Of a stretch of DNA of 6,480 nucleotides, positions 1-6,480 are shown piece by piece (positions within the stretch are counted from its first letter, which is position 1; each line of letters opens with the position of its first letter). A model generated the notes under the pieces. The model ran no database searches, had not been told where the DNA came from, and saw only the letters and a program-made list of their open reading frames with translations. The translations under genes were made by a program, and so were the position numbers. This DNA is from Pseudomonadota bacterium (GTDB taxonomy: Bacteria; Pseudomonadota; Gammaproteobacteria; Burkholderiales; Thiobacillaceae), in NCBI GenBank assembly GCA_021802595.1, contig JAJZRT010000222.1:1-6480 (forward strand), given 5' to 3'.

Positions 1-453
1 CAGTTCGGTAGGCAGCCGGTAGCGCTGCCCGGTCTCGCGCGACAGCCAGGCGCAGTAATCGCGTGCCTCGGTCTGCCGCACATTGATGGCCGGCTTGCGG
101 CCAGACAGCCAGACCAGCTCCGGCCGCGGCTGCCAGCCGGTGGCGCGGGCGTAGGCCTCGAATTCTTCCGTGGTGACCTGATGCACGCCGATCGCAAAGC
201 CGCGTTCGATCAGCGCGGTGCGCCGCGGGCGGTCCTGTGCCGGTGCGGCTTCGTGCGGGGCCGCACCGTATTCGAATGCGCCCGCGGGAATGACGGCGAG
301 CGCCGGCGCGGGCGAGCCATCGGCCAGGGTGTCGCGGAAATGGGTGTCGGCCAGGCCGAGTGCGAGAGCGGCGTTCACCTGCAGCGCGATCAGTTCGCCA
401 GCATGCAGGGCAAACGTGTCGGGAAGGGCGGTGGAACTACGGTCGGGATTCAT
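1..453 (-). CDS. FGE/SUMF1-family protein (formylglycine-generating enzyme-like), N-terminal 151 residues, runs off the left edge
   Basis: Seen: reading leftwards from an ATG at 453, 151 codons stay open to the edge. Residues 54-60 (VIPAGAF) and 85-98 (GFAIGVHQVTTEEF) match the opening of the FGE-sulfatase fold. Residues 130-150 (ARDYCAWLSRETGQRY, then RLPTE) are the family's most recognisable block. Residues 1-50 are a non-conserved leader with no signal peptide. The start is the first ATG after in-frame TAA stops just upstream; no good Shine-Dalgarno is visible. Known: the family includes sulfatase-activating enzymes that oxidise cysteine to formylglycine, EgtB/OvoA-type iron sulfoxide synthases, and structural or regulatory relatives such as PvdO. 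Inference: the catalytic residues lie in the missing C-terminal half, so the reaction cannot be assigned. No sulfatase gene is in view. EgtB is less likely because no DinB-like HxxxE domain precedes the fold. Confidence 0.85.
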   Translation of the reverse strand, partial: MNPDRSSTALPDTFALHAGELIALQVNAALALGLADTHFRDTLADGSPAPALAVIPAGAFEYGAAPHEAAPAQDRPRRTALIERGFAIGVHQVTTEEFEAYARATGWQPRPELVWLSGRKPAINVRQTEARDYCAWLSRETGQRYRLPTEL

Positions 454-614
454 GTCGGCGGACGGGACGTGCGAGAATCCGGATTATGCCAGTTACGTTT
501 TTGCGCAGCCTCCGACAAAGACGGAAAAATCGCAGAAAGACACTAAAATGTCACCGATTCAGACAATAATGGCGCACCGGGGATAACCCAAATAATCCTG
601 CGCCCCAAACCGAC

Positions 615-1445
615 ATGCTCTACATCGATCTCTTCAAATCTCTCGAACGCGCCCGCTGGAACATGGAAACCGATATTCCGTGGGACCAGTTCGACGCCAG
701 CAAACTGTCCGACGAGCAGGCGCTGACGATCAAGATGAACGCCATCACCGAATGGGCGGCCTTGCCGGCCACCGAGATGTTCCTGCGCGACTTCGTGCAC
801 GACAGCGACTTTTCCGCCTTCATGTCGATCTGGTTCTACGAGGAACAGAAGCACTCGCTGGTGCTGATGGAATACCTGCGCCGCTTCAAGCCCGAGTTCA
901 CGCCGACCGAGGAAGAACTGCACGCCATCCGCTTTCCGTTCGACTCGGCGCCGCCGATGGAAACCCTCATGCTGCATTTCTGCGGCGAAGTGCGGCTGAC
1001 CCAATGGTACAAGTGCGCTGCCGAGTGGCACACCGAACCGGTGATCAAGTTCATCTACGAGACCATTTCGCGTGACGAGGGCCGTCACGGCGGCGCCTAC
1101 CTGCAATACATGAAGCGCGCACTGAAGGAAGGCGGTCCGAGCGTCGCGGCCGCCTTCGCCAAGATCGGCTTCCTGATGGCGTCGAGCCAGCGCTCCGACA
1201 AGGCGCTGCATCCCACCAACCTGCACGTCAACGAAGCGCTGTTCCCCCAGGACACCATCCAGTCGCGCCTGCCCAACCCGGAGTGGCTGGAACACTGGCT
1301 CGACGAGCAGATCCGCTTCGACGACACCTGGGAAAACAAGGTGGTCGGCGGCATCCTGCGCAACCTGTCGAACCTGCTCGGCCAGACCTTCGAGAACGTG
1401 CGCGACCTCAACAAATACCGCAAGCAGGCGCTGGCGGCCGTCTGA
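615..1445 (+). CDS. Ferritin-like diiron protein, 276 aa, function unassigned
   Basis: Seen: a mostly helical 276-residue protein with a complete diiron ligand set: Glu46 (ITEWAALPATE), Glu77 and His80 (YEEQKH), Glu125 (FCGEVRLT), Glu155 and His158 (SRDEGRH). The spacings (31, 48 and 30 residues between successive carboxylates) resemble ferritin-like four-helix bundles. There is no signal peptide or membrane segment, so it is probably cytoplasmic. Known: this E, ExxH, E, ExxH pattern occurs in bacterioferritins, ribonucleotide reductase R2, acyl-ACP desaturases and AurF-like oxygenases, which use a carboxylate-bridged iron or mixed-metal centre with oxygen. Inference: it is a metal-dependent oxidoreductase or oxygenase; length and two ExxH motifs make a desaturase-like or oxygenase-like role more likely than iron storage, but the substrate is unknown. 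The ATG at 615 is the first start after an in-frame TAA at 567, and no Shine-Dalgarno is evident. It is divergent from the FGE-like gene across 161 bp and ends 21 bp before a terminator, so it is probably a single-gene unit. Confidence 0.85.
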   Translation: MLYIDLFKSLERARWNMETDIPWDQFDASKLSDEQALTIKMNAITEWAALPATEMFLRDFVHDSDFSAFMSIWFYEEQKHSLVLMEYLRRFKPEFTPTEEELHAIRFPFDSAPPMETLMLHFCGEVRLTQWYKCAAEWHTEPVIKFIYETISRDEGRHGGAYLQYMKRALKEGGPSVAAAFAKIGFLMASSQRSDKALHPTNLHVNEALFPQDTIQSRLPNPEWLEHWLDEQIRFDDTWENKVVGGILRNLSNLLGQTFENVRDLNKYRKQALAAV

Positions 1446-1466
1446 GGCGGTTCCGCGCTGCGAGGG

Positions 1467-1492
1467 AAGGCCAGCGGGTGCTGGCCTTTTTT
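1467..1492 (+). terminator. Intrinsic terminator of the ferritin-like gene
   Basis: A perfect 9-bp stem (AAGGCCAGC paired with GCTGGCCTT, loop GGGT) is followed directly by further T residues, giving a T6 run in total. It starts 21 bp after the stop codon at 1443-1445. The opposite strand lacks a T run after the stem, so it acts on plus-strand transcription. Confidence 0.9.
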
Positions 1493-1685
1493 CATTGGGG
1501 GCGCGGGTAGCCGGAACGCAAAGGCCGGCCGGGGACATCCCCGCATCGCGCCAGCTTCACTTGCCAGGACGGGCAATGATCTCGCCGGTGGACATGGAGT
1601 GGTTATTCATCCGGTTGCAAATAGGACCGCTGCCGATAGCTGAGGAAAACGGGGGCATAATCCGGGGGTGGCTAGGGAAGCGCTG
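1493..1685. other. Gene-free spacer with nothing recognisable
   Basis: No supported coding region on either strand. Short open frames here have no recognisable motif or ribosome binding site. A small perfect hairpin (CGGGGA, CA, TCCCCG) lies at 1530-1543 but has no T run. The long minus-strand frame that crosses this stretch is read-through from the broken antitoxin and the repeats to its right. Confidence 0.5.
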
Positions 1686-1775
1686 AACAAGTTGATTCCG
1701 CTCATGGTTCGACAGACTCACCACGAACGGAATCAACAAGTTGCCGTTCGTCCTGAGCTTGTCGAAGGACTTGTT
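1686..1775. repeat. Two adjacent palindromic repeats of the TTCGACAAGCTCAGG type
   Basis: Seen: the first unit has arms GTTGATTCCG (1691-1700) and CGGAATCAAC (1728-1737) around a core containing GGTTCGACAGACTCACCACG. The second has arms AACAAGT (1735-1741) and ACTTGTT (1769-1775), with an inner GTCCT/AGGAC pair around GAGCTTGTCGAA. The two share a direct repeat AACAAGTTG at 1686-1694 and 1735-1743. Known: such intergenic palindromes with a TTCGACAAGCTCAGG core are scattered through many proteobacterial genomes and, when read as protein, give spurious strings such as SFDKLRTN and SLSNHERN, both of which appear here on the minus strand. Inference: REP-like non-coding elements that inserted at the end of the decayed antitoxin gene. 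Confidence 0.7.
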
Positions 1776-1778
1776 CTT

Positions 1779-1910
1779 TCGACGCTTGCGATTGGCAGGA
1801 ACCAGTTCGATTTTGAGCGTGCATCCCACGGCCTCAGCGTAGCGCTTGAGCGAAGCCACCGCGGGCGCATGCTTGCCGGCGGATTCCAGGCGAGCGATCC
1901 ATGACTTCAT
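1779..1910 (-). pseudogene. C-terminal remnant of an XRE-type (HigA-like) antitoxin
   Basis: Seen: a 44-codon stretch whose key part reads SWIARLESAGKHAP then AVASLKRYAEAVGCTLKIEL. Known: this is the typical end of the helix-turn-helix and the following segment of XRE-family antitoxins of HigBA/RelE-partner loci, where the pattern is (S)xIARLE-G-(S/A)P-xTLxRYAxAxGxxLxIxLxP. The normal first 50 or so residues, including the first helices of the DNA-binding domain, are missing. On the 3' side the frame runs without a proper stop into the palindromic repeats. Inference: an inactive fossil. The ATG at 1908-1910 is most likely an internal or chance codon, not the original start. It directly follows the toxin remnant in a different frame. 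Confidence 0.65.
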
Positions 1911-1914
1911 GGTC

Positions 1915-1980
1915 GGGCGTTTGCTGCAACTTCTTGATGAAGGCATGCAGCACGTTGACGCGCCGGCCGACGAGCAATCT
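1915..1980 (-). pseudogene. C-terminal remnant of a HigB/RelE-type (Gp49-like) toxin
   Basis: Seen: the minus-strand frame from 1980 to 1915 reads RLLVGRRVNVLHAFIKK followed by LQQTP. Known: this closely resembles the conserved C-terminal strand of phage-derived Gp49-like HigB/RelE toxins (pattern GxRxxxLHxFxKKxxxTP), mRNA-cleaving proteins encoded just upstream of an XRE antitoxin. The catalytic N-terminal three quarters are absent; the htpG terminator (1992-2022) begins right upstream. The last residues of the toxin and the front of the antitoxin are also missing, and the two remnants abut around 1911-1915 in different frames. Inference: one internal deletion plus loss of the 5' end destroyed the locus. 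The family call rests on about 22 residues, so it is moderate. Confidence 0.55.
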
Positions 1981-1991
1981 GTGGGTAGACG

Positions 1992-2022
1992 AAAAAAAGC
2001 GCGACTGACCGCCAATCGCGCT
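1992..2022 (-). terminator. Intrinsic terminator of htpG
   Basis: On the minus strand, AGCGCGA pairs with TCGCGCT (11-nt loop) and is followed by a run of T residues (complement of the A tract at 1992-1998). It lies about 65 bp downstream of the htpG stop codon, with the palindromic repeat at 2040-2070 in between. Confidence 0.8.
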
Positions 2023-2039
2023 TCGATGAGGTTGAATGT

Positions 2040-2070
2040 CGTTCGTGCTTCGACAGGCCCGGCACGAACG
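2040..2070. repeat. Palindromic repeat, same family as the pair at 1686-1775
   Basis: Perfect 9-bp arms CGTTCGTGC (2040-2048) and GCACGAACG (2062-2070) enclose TTCGACAGGCCCG. The TTCGACA core is shared with the two units further left. It sits in the 3' untranslated region of htpG, 15 bp after the stop codon and ahead of the terminator, where it would form a hairpin in the mRNA. Confidence 0.7.
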
Positions 2071-2085
2071 GTTACAAAATTCTCA

Positions 2086-3981
<1,896 letters not shown>

Positions 3982-4023
3982 GCCTTGATCTCCCGTGTTA
4001 GGTAAAACTCGACGGGAGCATTA

Positions 4024-4050
4024 ATGGGGGCGGGGGAGGCCAGTTTCAAG
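4024..4050 (-). promoter_or_regulatory. Sigma-32 (RpoH) heat-shock promoter of htpG
   Basis: Seen on the minus strand: CTTGAA (4050-4045), a 15-nt spacer, then CCCCAT (4029-4024) followed by TAAT. Known: the RpoH consensus is CTTGAA, 13-17 nt, CCCCATNT, so both hexamers match exactly. Inference: transcription starts near 4015, giving a leader of about 35 nt before the htpG ATG, so htpG is heat-shock induced. No CIRCE (HrcA) inverted repeat is present in this interval. Confidence 0.88.
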
Positions 4051-4099
4051 GGCCGGGGGATCGCATCGACCGGGGTAAGCTTCGCTTGATCGCGTGGTC

Positions 4100-4105
4100 T
4101 ATAAA
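4100..4105 (+). promoter_or_regulatory. Possible -10 element for the DUF1059 gene
   Basis: TATAAA occurs in an AT-rich patch within otherwise GC-rich DNA, 60 bp ahead of the DUF1059 start. No acceptable -35 hexamer is found at 16-18 bp spacing, so the assignment is weak. No other good promoter candidate was seen in this 115-bp leader. Confidence 0.3.
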
Positions 4106-4164
4106 TAGAAATTCCCCTTTTGCGTACCCTGGCGTATGGGGCTGAGGGGAAAAGGAGGCTCAGC

Positions 4165-4365
4165 ATGGCACGCAAATACATCGATTGCCGGGAATACCCC
4201 AGCGAAATGAACTGCACGGTGTCCCTGTCCGCGGACAGCGACGAAGAATTGCTGGAAGCGGCCGTTCAGCACGCCGTTTCCGTTCACGGCCACACCGACA
4301 CGCCCGAGCTGCGCGAGACATTGCGCACGATGTTCAAGGAAGAAGTCCTGAAAAAGGCTGCCTGA
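4165..4365 (+). CDS. DUF1059 family small protein, 66 aa
   Basis: Seen: a 66-residue, charged, soluble protein beginning MARKYIDCREYPSEMNCTVS, with SADSDEELLEAAVQHAVSVH at residues 22-41 and HTDTPELRETLRTMFKE at 43-59. Known: this is the characteristic sequence of DUF1059, a widespread short bacterial family with no established function; the conserved Cys8 and Cys17 and the histidines at 36, 41 and 43 are typical. An upstream in-frame ATG at 4120 exists, but the ATG at 4165 is chosen because a strong Shine-Dalgarno AAAAGGAGG (4150-4158) lies six bases before it and the family motif starts exactly there. Full length, no signal peptide. Divergent from htpG and apparently transcribed alone. Inference: the conserved Cys/His residues might bind metal, but nothing here proves it. 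Confidence 0.9.
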   Translation: MARKYIDCREYPSEMNCTVSLSADSDEELLEAAVQHAVSVHGHTDTPELRETLRTMFKEEVLKKAA

Positions 4366-4477
4366 TCGTCGCACGGAGGGGCTGGCCGCGCCGGTTCAGC
4401 CGTGTTTCGGGGGCGATGCGGCAGGCGCCGGCCGTGCCGCAAGCGTTCTTGTTGCCTGAAGACGCCGTGGCCGTTCC

Positions 4478-4558
4478 TTTCTGCCTGGTCAGCAGCGCCA
4501 GCAGTTCGGCCTGCGCGCGGCAGGCCTTGGCAGGAAACGGATTTGGGCGCAGGAAGTT
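4478..4558 (-). pseudogene. Relic copy of the 3' end of ppk
   Basis: Seen: read on the minus strand this gives AKACRAQAELLALLTRQK, preceded by NFLRPNPFP. It aligns without gaps to the last 27 residues of the intact ppk (5019-5099), which end ARAYSAQEELLALLGKQK; about 15 of 27 residues agree. At DNA level 4478-4531 matches 5019-5072 at 45 of 54 bases by my count; the next 27 bases agree poorly. The TAA stop of the intact gene is not preserved: the relic continues in frame. There is no start codon or ribosome binding site for it. Inference: the remains of an old partial duplication, or of a former ppk end that was displaced by insertion of the 541-bp segment between the copies. It is not expected to be expressed. 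Confidence 0.55.
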
Positions 4559-4836
4559 CAGCTGATGGATCTCTTCTGGCAGGAGTGCTGAATGACCCTA
4601 CGTACGATTCTGGTCGCCGCCGGCCTGGGTGCGCTCGCTGCCGCCGCTTCGGGCATGACGACGACAGGCGCGAAGGCTACCGGCTGTCGCGCATCGTGTA
4701 CGTCGACGTTCCGGTCTACGTGGATGACGACCGCCGGGCCCGGCTGCTGCCGGCCCAGGTGCGCAGCCGGTTCTCGTATCAGGGCGTCGTGAGGCCGCGC
4801 GACGCCGGCCGCAACGGGCGCGAACTGCAGCCTGTT

Positions 4837-4868
4837 CCGCAACCACCCCCGCAACCACCCCCGCAACC
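4837..4868 (+). repeat. 12-bp tandem repeat encoding a Pro-Gln tract
   Basis: The unit CCGCAACCACCC occurs twice exactly (4837-4848, 4849-4860) and a third copy begins at 4861 (CCGCAACC). In the frame of the exported protein it encodes repeated PQPP, a flexible spacer typical of envelope proteins. Its length is a multiple of three, so copy-number changes would not shift the frame. Confidence 0.8.
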
Positions 4869-4988
4869 GATCCCATTGCCGCGCCAAGACACCGCGCCGG
4901 CGCAGCCGTCCGATCATGGCGCGGGCGTGGGGCGGCCGATCTCAAAGAAAAGCGAACGCAGGGCGGAAGACGCCCGGCGACTGAGCCA

Positions 4989-5022
4989 CGGTCGGGTTTG
5001 CACCCGGCCGGGCCTTTATTTC
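4989..5022 (+). terminator. Probable intrinsic terminator of the exported-protein gene
   Basis: CGGTCGGGT (4989-4997) pairs with ACCCGGCCG (5002-5010), one G-T wobble, loop TTGC, followed by GGCCTTTATTTC. The T run is imperfect and set off by four bases, so efficiency is uncertain. No T run exists on the minus side, so it is not an obvious terminator for ppk, which ends at 5016 within this element. Confidence 0.45.
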
Positions 5023-6480
5023 TGCTTGCCGAGCAGCGCCAGCAGTTCCTCCTGCGCGCTGTAGGCCCTGGCCCGGCGTTTGGCGTGGCGGCGGAAGCTG
5101 CCGTCGGACAGCATGTCCCAGGCCTGCACGTTGTCGCGCAGGTAGGGTTTGAGACCTTCGTTGATGACACGCTTCTTCAACTTGGGATTGAGGATGGGGA
5201 AGGCGGTTTCGATGCGGCGGAAGAAGTTGCGGTCCATCCAGTCGGCCGACGACAGGTAGACCTTCTCGTCGCCGTCGTTCCTGAAATAGAAGATACGCGT
5301 GTGTTCGAGGAAGCGGCCGACCACCGAGCGCACCCGGATGTGCTCGGACAGGCCGGGAATGCCGGGTCTGAGCGCGCACACCCCGCGCACGATGAGGTCG
5401 ATCTTCACGCCGGCCTGGCTGGCGGCGTAGAGCGCCGCGATCACCTGCGGCTCCAGCAGCGCGTTCATCTTGGCGATGATAGCGGCGGGCTTGCCGGCGG
5501 CGGCCAGTGCGGCCTCGCGGTTGATCGCGGCGACGACTTCGCTGTGCAGGGTGAACGGCGACTGCCACAGGCGTTTCAGCTTGCCGGCCTTGCCCAGGCC
5601 GGTGATCTGGGTGAACAGGCTGGCGACGTCGGCAGTGATGGCCTCGTCCGCGGTCAGCAGGCCGAAGTCGGTATACAGCCGCGCGGTGCGGGCGTGGTAG
5701 TTGCCGGTGCCGAGGTGCGCGTAGCGGTGCAGTTCGCCGTCCTCGCGGCGGATGACCAGCGCCAGCTTGGCGTGGGTCTTGTGGCCGACGACGCCGTAGA
5801 CGACGTGGGCACCAACCTCCTCGAGCTTCGACGCCCAGTTGATGTTGGCCTCCTCGTCGAAGCGTGCCAGCAGTTCGACGACCACGGTGACTTCCTTGCC
5901 CGACTGGGCGGCGCGGATCAGCGCCTGCATCAGCTGCGAATCGGTGCCGGTGCGGTAGACGGTCTGGCGGATGGCGACGACGTGGGGGTCGACCGCGGCC
6001 TGCTCGATGAAGTCGATCACCGGCTGGAAGGATTCGAAGGGATGGTGCAGCAGGATGTCGCCCTTGCGGATCTGCGCGAAGATGTCCGCGTCCTTGGCCA
6101 GCCGTGCGGGCAGGGCAGGGATGAAGGGCGCGAACTTGAGGTCGGGCCGGTCGACCCAGTCGGGTACCTGCATCAGGCGTACCAGGTTCACCGGGCCATG
6201 CTCCTGGTAAAGATCGTCGGCATCGAGCTCGAACTGCTCGAGCAGGAAGGCTGCCATCGACGGCGAACAGTTGTCCGCGACCTCCAGGCGCACCGCGGCG
6301 CCGAAATTGCGCTGCGGCAGTTCGCCCTGCAGCGCCTGGCGCAGGTTCTTGGTTTCCTCGTCGTCGACGAAGAGGTCGGAATTGCGGGTGACGCGGAACT
6401 GGTAGCAGCCCTGCACCGTCATGCCGGTGAACAGCTCGCCGACGTGGGCGTGCAGGATCGACGACAGGAAGACGAAGCCG
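5016..6480 (-). CDS. ppk: Polyphosphate kinase 1 (Ppk), C-terminal 487 residues, runs off the right edge
   Basis: Reversibly transfers the gamma-phosphate of ATP to polyphosphate; usually a membrane-associated tetramer tied to stress survival and phosphate storage. Seen: the frame is open from the right edge (GFVFLSSILHAHVGELFTG leads into MTVQGCYQFRVTRNSDLF), so the ATG at 6422 is internal and not the start. Hallmarks follow: HHPFESF, AIRQTVYRTG, VVELLARFDEEANI, then the two phospholipase-D-like catalytic histidines, in KTHAK (codon 5774-5772) and LEHTR (codon 5303-5301). They are 157 residues apart, exactly as E. coli His435 and His592. YLSSADWMDRNFFRR and a lysine-rich end complete the protein. 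About 200 N-terminal residues (the N and head domains) are outside the window. Every visible key residue is intact. Its 3' end is convergent with, and overlaps, the broken exported-protein gene. Confidence 0.97.
   Translation of the reverse strand, partial: GFVFLSSILHAHVGELFTGMTVQGCYQFRVTRNSDLFVDDEETKNLRQALQGELPQRNFGAAVRLEVADNCSPSMAAFLLEQFELDADDLYQEHGPVNLVRLMQVPDWVDRPDLKFAPFIPALPARLAKDADIFAQIRKGDILLHHPFESFQPVIDFIEQAAVDPHVVAIRQTVYRTGTDSQLMQALIRAAQSGKEVTVVVELLARFDEEANINWASKLEEVGAHVVYGVVGHKTHAKLALVIRREDGELHRYAHLGTGNYHARTARLYTDFGLLTADEAITADVASLFTQITGLGKAGKLKRLWQSPFTLHSEVVAAINREAALAAAGKPAAIIAKMNALLEPQVIAALYAASQAGVKIDLIVRGVCALRPGIPGLSEHIRVRSVVGRFLEHTRIFYFRNDGDEKVYLSSADWMDRNFFRRIETAFPILNPKLKKRVINEGLKPYLRDNVQAWDMLSDGSFRRHAKRRARAYSAQEELLALLGKQK

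Larger units (their letters stand above)
4592..5064 (+). pseudogene. Small exported proline-rich protein, broken by a frameshift
   Basis: Seen: an ATG at 4592 with Shine-Dalgarno AGGAG (4581-4585) six bases upstream opens a clear signal peptide, MTLRTILVAAGLGALAAAAS. After about 20 codons this frame becomes implausible and stops at 4790. The adjacent frame takes over at 4654 with HDDDRREGYRLSRIVYVDVP and continues through a proline-glutamine tract (PQPPPQPPPQP) to a TAG at 5062. One missing G in the GGG at 4651-4653 would restore a single protein of about 157 residues. Its C-terminus would pass the terminator at 4989 and overlap the end of ppk on the other strand, so the tail may also be altered; the first frame has a TGA at 4982 just before that terminator. 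Family not recognised. Inference: a periplasmic or envelope protein that is now a pseudogene, or a sequencing error. Confidence 0.55.

Noticed and set aside
484..489. Minus-strand CATAAT-like hexamer ahead of the FGE-family gene, considered as its -10
   Set aside because: No acceptable -35 hexamer at normal spacing, so it was not annotated.
543..1538. Long minus-strand open frame (331 codons) opposite the ferritin-like gene
   Set aside because: Shadow of a gene with complete diiron motifs; it also runs through that gene's terminator and shows no family features.
1615..1661. TTGCAA and CATAAT on the plus strand, considered as a promoter
   Set aside because: The spacing is 35 bp, about twice what is workable, and no gene follows.
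4135..4140. Second minus-strand CCCCAT, considered as another sigma-32 -10 element for htpG
   Set aside because: No CTTGAA-like -35 lies at the required distance, unlike the site at 4024-4050.
4112..4151. Possible leader hairpin (TTCCCC with GGGGAA) before the DUF1059 Shine-Dalgarno, considered as a riboswitch or thermosensor
   Set aside because: Only six pairs across a 28-base loop, with no conserved aptamer pattern or alternative pairing I could support.
4372..4404. Weak hairpin after the DUF1059 gene (CACGG with CCGTG), considered as its terminator
   Set aside because: The stem is interrupted and is not followed by a T run.

Overview
The window looks like chromosomal DNA of a GC-rich proteobacterium, most likely a betaproteobacterium. 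This rests on the GC-rich codon use, the HtpG and Ppk1 sequences, a textbook heat-shock sigma-32 promoter ahead of htpG, and small palindromes of the TTCGACAAGCTCAGG type that are common in such genomes. The exact genus cannot be read from the sequence.

Layout, left to right. A minus-strand gene for a formylglycine-generating-enzyme (FGE/SUMF1/EgtB/PvdO) family protein starts at 453 and runs off the left edge. It is divergent from a plus-strand ferritin-like diiron protein (615-1445), which ends in a strong intrinsic terminator. From about 1493 to 2085 there is no intact gene. This stretch holds palindromic repeats, the fused remains of a HigB/RelE-type toxin and its XRE-type antitoxin (minus strand), and the terminator of htpG. 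The Hsp90 chaperone gene htpG (2086-3981, minus) is complete and has a near-perfect sigma-32 promoter at 4024-4050. Divergent from it is a small complete DUF1059 gene (4165-4365, plus). Between that gene and ppk lie two degraded items: a minus-strand relic of a ppk 3' end (4478-4558), and a plus-strand gene for a small exported protein whose signal peptide and body are in different frames (4592-5064). The polyphosphate kinase gene ppk (minus) ends at 5016 and runs off the right edge.

The intact genes are stress and housekeeping functions (Hsp90 chaperone, polyphosphate synthesis) plus two poorly characterised proteins. Nothing shows that they form one pathway or operon: the strands alternate and terminators separate them. 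I found no CRISPR array, integrase, transposase, RNA gene or defence island. The most notable content is genomic decay: a collapsed toxin-antitoxin locus, a partial duplication of the ppk tail and a frameshifted secreted protein. I do not see convincing evidence for a new biological system.
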